From NCBI GenBank assembly GCA_959605475.1, contig CAUHFS010000050.1, positions 1 to 14,501 on the forward strand: a DNA stretch of 14,501 bases. Direction: 5' to 3'. This document shows positions 12,637 to 14,501 of this stretch, piece by piece. Positions within the stretch are counted from its first letter, which is position 1; the number at the start of each line of letters is the position of its first letter. Below the pieces are notes generated by a model. The model did not search any database, had not been told where the DNA came from, and saw only the letters and a program-made list of their open reading frames with translations. The position numbers were made by a program, and so were the translations under genes. The DNA is from an uncultured Collinsella sp. GTDB lineage: Bacteria; Actinomycetota; Coriobacteriia; Coriobacteriales; Coriobacteriaceae.

Positions 12637-14501
12637 AGGGCGCGGACCTTCGGCTCATCGTCGAGTTGCGGAATGGTGCCCACCACGTTGTCGGCCAGCC
12701 AGTCCATCTCGACGATTTGCGTGCTCGGCAGCGGGGGAAAGCCCTCGATCTGCACCACGCCGTCTTGGCTATGGAGCTCGCCGCCAAATGGATTGATGGA
12801 GCCCTCGACGATGCCATTGCGGAGGAGCTGAACAAGCTTGCGCGTCTGGTAGGGCAGGCCCGGAGCATAACGGATGTCGATAACGCCCGAGCTCATGCCA
12901 TACCAGTAGTTGACGGCGCGAACCTGGCTGTCGTCACTGGTCTCATCCCAGGTGCCGTGCAGCAGACTTCGCACGATAAGCTCGTAGTATCGGCCCCAGT
13001 TCCATACCGGCATGGCGATGCCGGCGACCTTGCCATCGACCAGGCGGTGAAGTCCGTAGGCCGTAGGGTCTTCGAGCGACTTTGACATGTCAGCGCCGGT
13101 CATGACGCTCACGCCCTCGCGGCACATGGCCTCGGCAAGGCCTCCGGCGGGCACATCGCCCCAGGTCAGGATAATTTGCGCGCGGGGGTCGAGCAGCGAG
13201 GCGCCAATCGCAAAGGCGTTGATCTCGCTGAGCGCGCCCGAGGCGAAGACCGACGCGTGGTAACCGATGCGGTGGTTGTCCGCCATGCTGGCGGCAAGGG
13301 CGCCCAAGAGAAATTTGGCCTCGTACATCTTGCCAAAGTACGAACGGACGCTTTGGTGGGGAAGGCCGATAGAGCAGTTGAGGAATCGCACCTGGGGATA
13401 CTCAACGGCAGCCCTGAGCGTGTATTCCATCAGGCGATGCGAGGTCGAGAAGATGACGTTGTCTCCATGTTTGACAGCCGTTTCCACGGCGGCGTAGAAC
13501 ACGTCCGGATCGTGGCAGTCCTCAAACGCCTCGGTGCGCACGATACCGCCAAAGTGCTCATCGAGATACTGGCGCCCTTGATCGTGCAGGCTGTCCCAGC
13601 TCGACGTCGAACAGGGGAACTCATGGATAAAGGCGATGCGTAGGGGGTTGGCCGCCGAGTAGACGGTCTTGCCCATAAAGAAGTTGAGCACGCCGGAGGT
13701 GGACTTGGCGGGCGCCTCTTCCTCATCGACGCTCGGCGCTTCGACAAGATCGACCTTGTCCTCGTCATTTTTGCCGGCAATGACCAGCTCGCGCCAAATC
13801 TTGCACAGGCGGTTTACGACGATGTCCGTCGGCGTATCCAGTAGACGGTCTTGGTTGTACACGTTGAGGTAGACGAGCATGGCGTCGGCGGGCGTAATGT
13901 CCAGATGGTCGCCGCCGGCGCGCAGGTAGGCGCGTTTAAAGAGTAGGAAGGTATGGCGCAGGTAGTCGACCTTTTTCTGTGGCCACTTTTCGACAAGGTC
14001 CTGGCCGAGCATCTTGGCGAGCGTCTCATAGCTTCCCTCGCGCGAGAACTCGATCTCGTATAGGGGGCAGACGCGCCAAAACGCGCAGAACTCGCCGTAC
14101 AGGCGACTTTCGACGGAATCCCATGTGCCGGGGTAGAGGCGGGTGACCTTGGCCGAAACCGTCGGGGCGTCCAGGAATTTGAGGACGCTGACGCGCTTGT
14201 TGCCCTCCTGGACGTAGAACCGATGCATGAACTCAGTGACGATGATGGGGTCGCGATAGCCCTCGGTCACCTGGATGTCATAGAGGTTGGACCACTTGCG
14301 GGCGAACTCGGTGCTAAATGGCAACAGGGGCATAAAGTTGCACGAAAAGGCAGACTGACGGCCCTTGGTAACCGTGCCGACGACCATTTCGAGCGGAATG
14401 TCCCTTAGGCCGACGCTCTCTCGCTGACCTAAGGGGAGCTGGGCAACGAGGCTATCGAGGTCCGTAAGGTACGGGTGCTCGCTTTGACTGATGGCGCGAC
14501 G
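12633..14501 (-). CDS. ParB-like/BMP (PnrA-like) ligand-binding protein, N-terminus beyond window
   Basis: The open frame runs through the window edge, giving at least 622 residues; an ATG at 14387 is internal and not the start, since coding sequence continues upstream (RRAISQSEHPYLTDLDSL). The visible N-terminal part contains GYRDPIIVTEFMHRFYVQEG followed by NKRVSVLKF, similar to the GNKR segment of ParB-like nuclease folds. After an acidic linker (about 248-272) comes a BMP/PnrA-like periplasmic-binding domain (IAFIHEFPCSTSSWDSLHDQGRQ; MYEAKFLLGALAASM; VPAGGLAEAM), which in PnrA and BmpA relatives binds purine nucleosides. Whether it has a signal peptide is not visible. No ABC transporter subunits adjoin. 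It is coupled to the phosphoesterase gene. Function unknown; a cytoplasmic nucleoside or nucleotide sensor is one idea. Confidence 0.8.
   Translation of the reverse strand, partial: RRAISQSEHPYLTDLDSLVAQLPLGQRESVGLRDIPLEMVVGTVTKGRQSAFSCNFMPLLPFSTEFARKWSNLYDIQVTEGYRDPIIVTEFMHRFYVQEGNKRVSVLKFLDAPTVSAKVTRLYPGTWDSVESRLYGEFCAFWRVCPLYEIEFSREGSYETLAKMLGQDLVEKWPQKKVDYLRHTFLLFKRAYLRAGGDHLDITPADAMLVYLNVYNQDRLLDTPTDIVVNRLCKIWRELVIAGKNDEDKVDLVEAPSVDEEEAPAKSTSGVLNFFMGKTVYSAANPLRIAFIHEFPCSTSSWDSLHDQGRQYLDEHFGGIVRTEAFEDCHDPDVFYAAVETAVKHGDNVIFSTSHRLMEYTLRAAVEYPQVRFLNCSIGLPHQSVRSYFGKMYEAKFLLGALAASMADNHRIGYHASVFASGALSEINAFAIGASLLDPRAQIILTWGDVPAGGLAEAMCREGVSVMTGADMSKSLEDPTAYGLHRLVDGKVAGIAMPVWNWGRYYELIVRSLLHGTWDETSDDSQVRAVNYWYGMSSGVIDIRYAPGLPYQTRKLVQLLRNGIVEGSINPFGGELHSQDGVVQIEGFPPLPSTQIVEMDWLADNVVGTIPQLDDEPKVRAL

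Overview
The window looks like a chromosomal segment of a moderately GC-rich actinobacterium of the class Coriobacteriia, most probably Collinsella. This rests on the tRNA-Tyr/Thr/Met-tuf and rpmG-tRNA-Trp-secE-nusG-rplK-rplA block, the style of the proteins, and several families of short intergenic inverted repeats. The genus is an inference from recognition; no search was run.

Layout. (1) 1-3250 is a sugar island. A minus-strand operon encodes a GH1 6-phospho-beta-glycosidase followed by a Glc-family PTS permease EIIBC (cut by the window edge). A divergent RpiR-type regulator faces it, with two operator-like inverted repeats between them. (2) 3251-3681 is non-coding and holds a long imperfect hairpin built from a repeated motif, then a strong sigma-70 promoter. 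(3) 3682-8063 is the translation/transcription block: tRNA-Tyr, tRNA-Thr, tRNA-Met, tuf, terminator, second promoter, rpmG, tRNA-Trp, hairpin, secE, nusG, rplK, rplA, terminator. The usual followers rplJ-rplL-rpoB-rpoC are absent. (4) 8154-9669 is a ruined leucine biosynthesis locus. A leucine-rich leader peptide (5 Leu in 19 residues, four of them CTA) and an attenuator-like set of competing RNA arms are intact. They now precede a leuA with an ATA start, a substituted Arg and an internal stop. This leuA is fused by an apparent large deletion, out of frame, to the 3' part of leuB. (5) 9670-10020 is non-coding and carries two tandem 57-nt inverted repeats and one copy of a REP-like hairpin. (6) 10021-11692 (minus) is an ECF-like sigma factor translationally coupled to a DUF4179-type single-pass membrane protein, presumably its anti-sigma factor. 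(7) 11784-11917 holds an intrinsic terminator (minus) and a third REP-like hairpin. (8) 11926-14501 (minus) is a two-gene unit with an ATGA overlap: a large protein with a ParB-like N-terminal segment and a BMP/PnrA-like ligand-binding domain (cut by the window edge), then a metallophosphoesterase.

Most noteworthy are the leader-peptide attenuator stranded in front of a broken leuA/leuB remnant, the intergenic repeat families, and the coupled BMP-like/phosphoesterase pair. No CRISPR array, complete insertion sequence or phage gene was seen.
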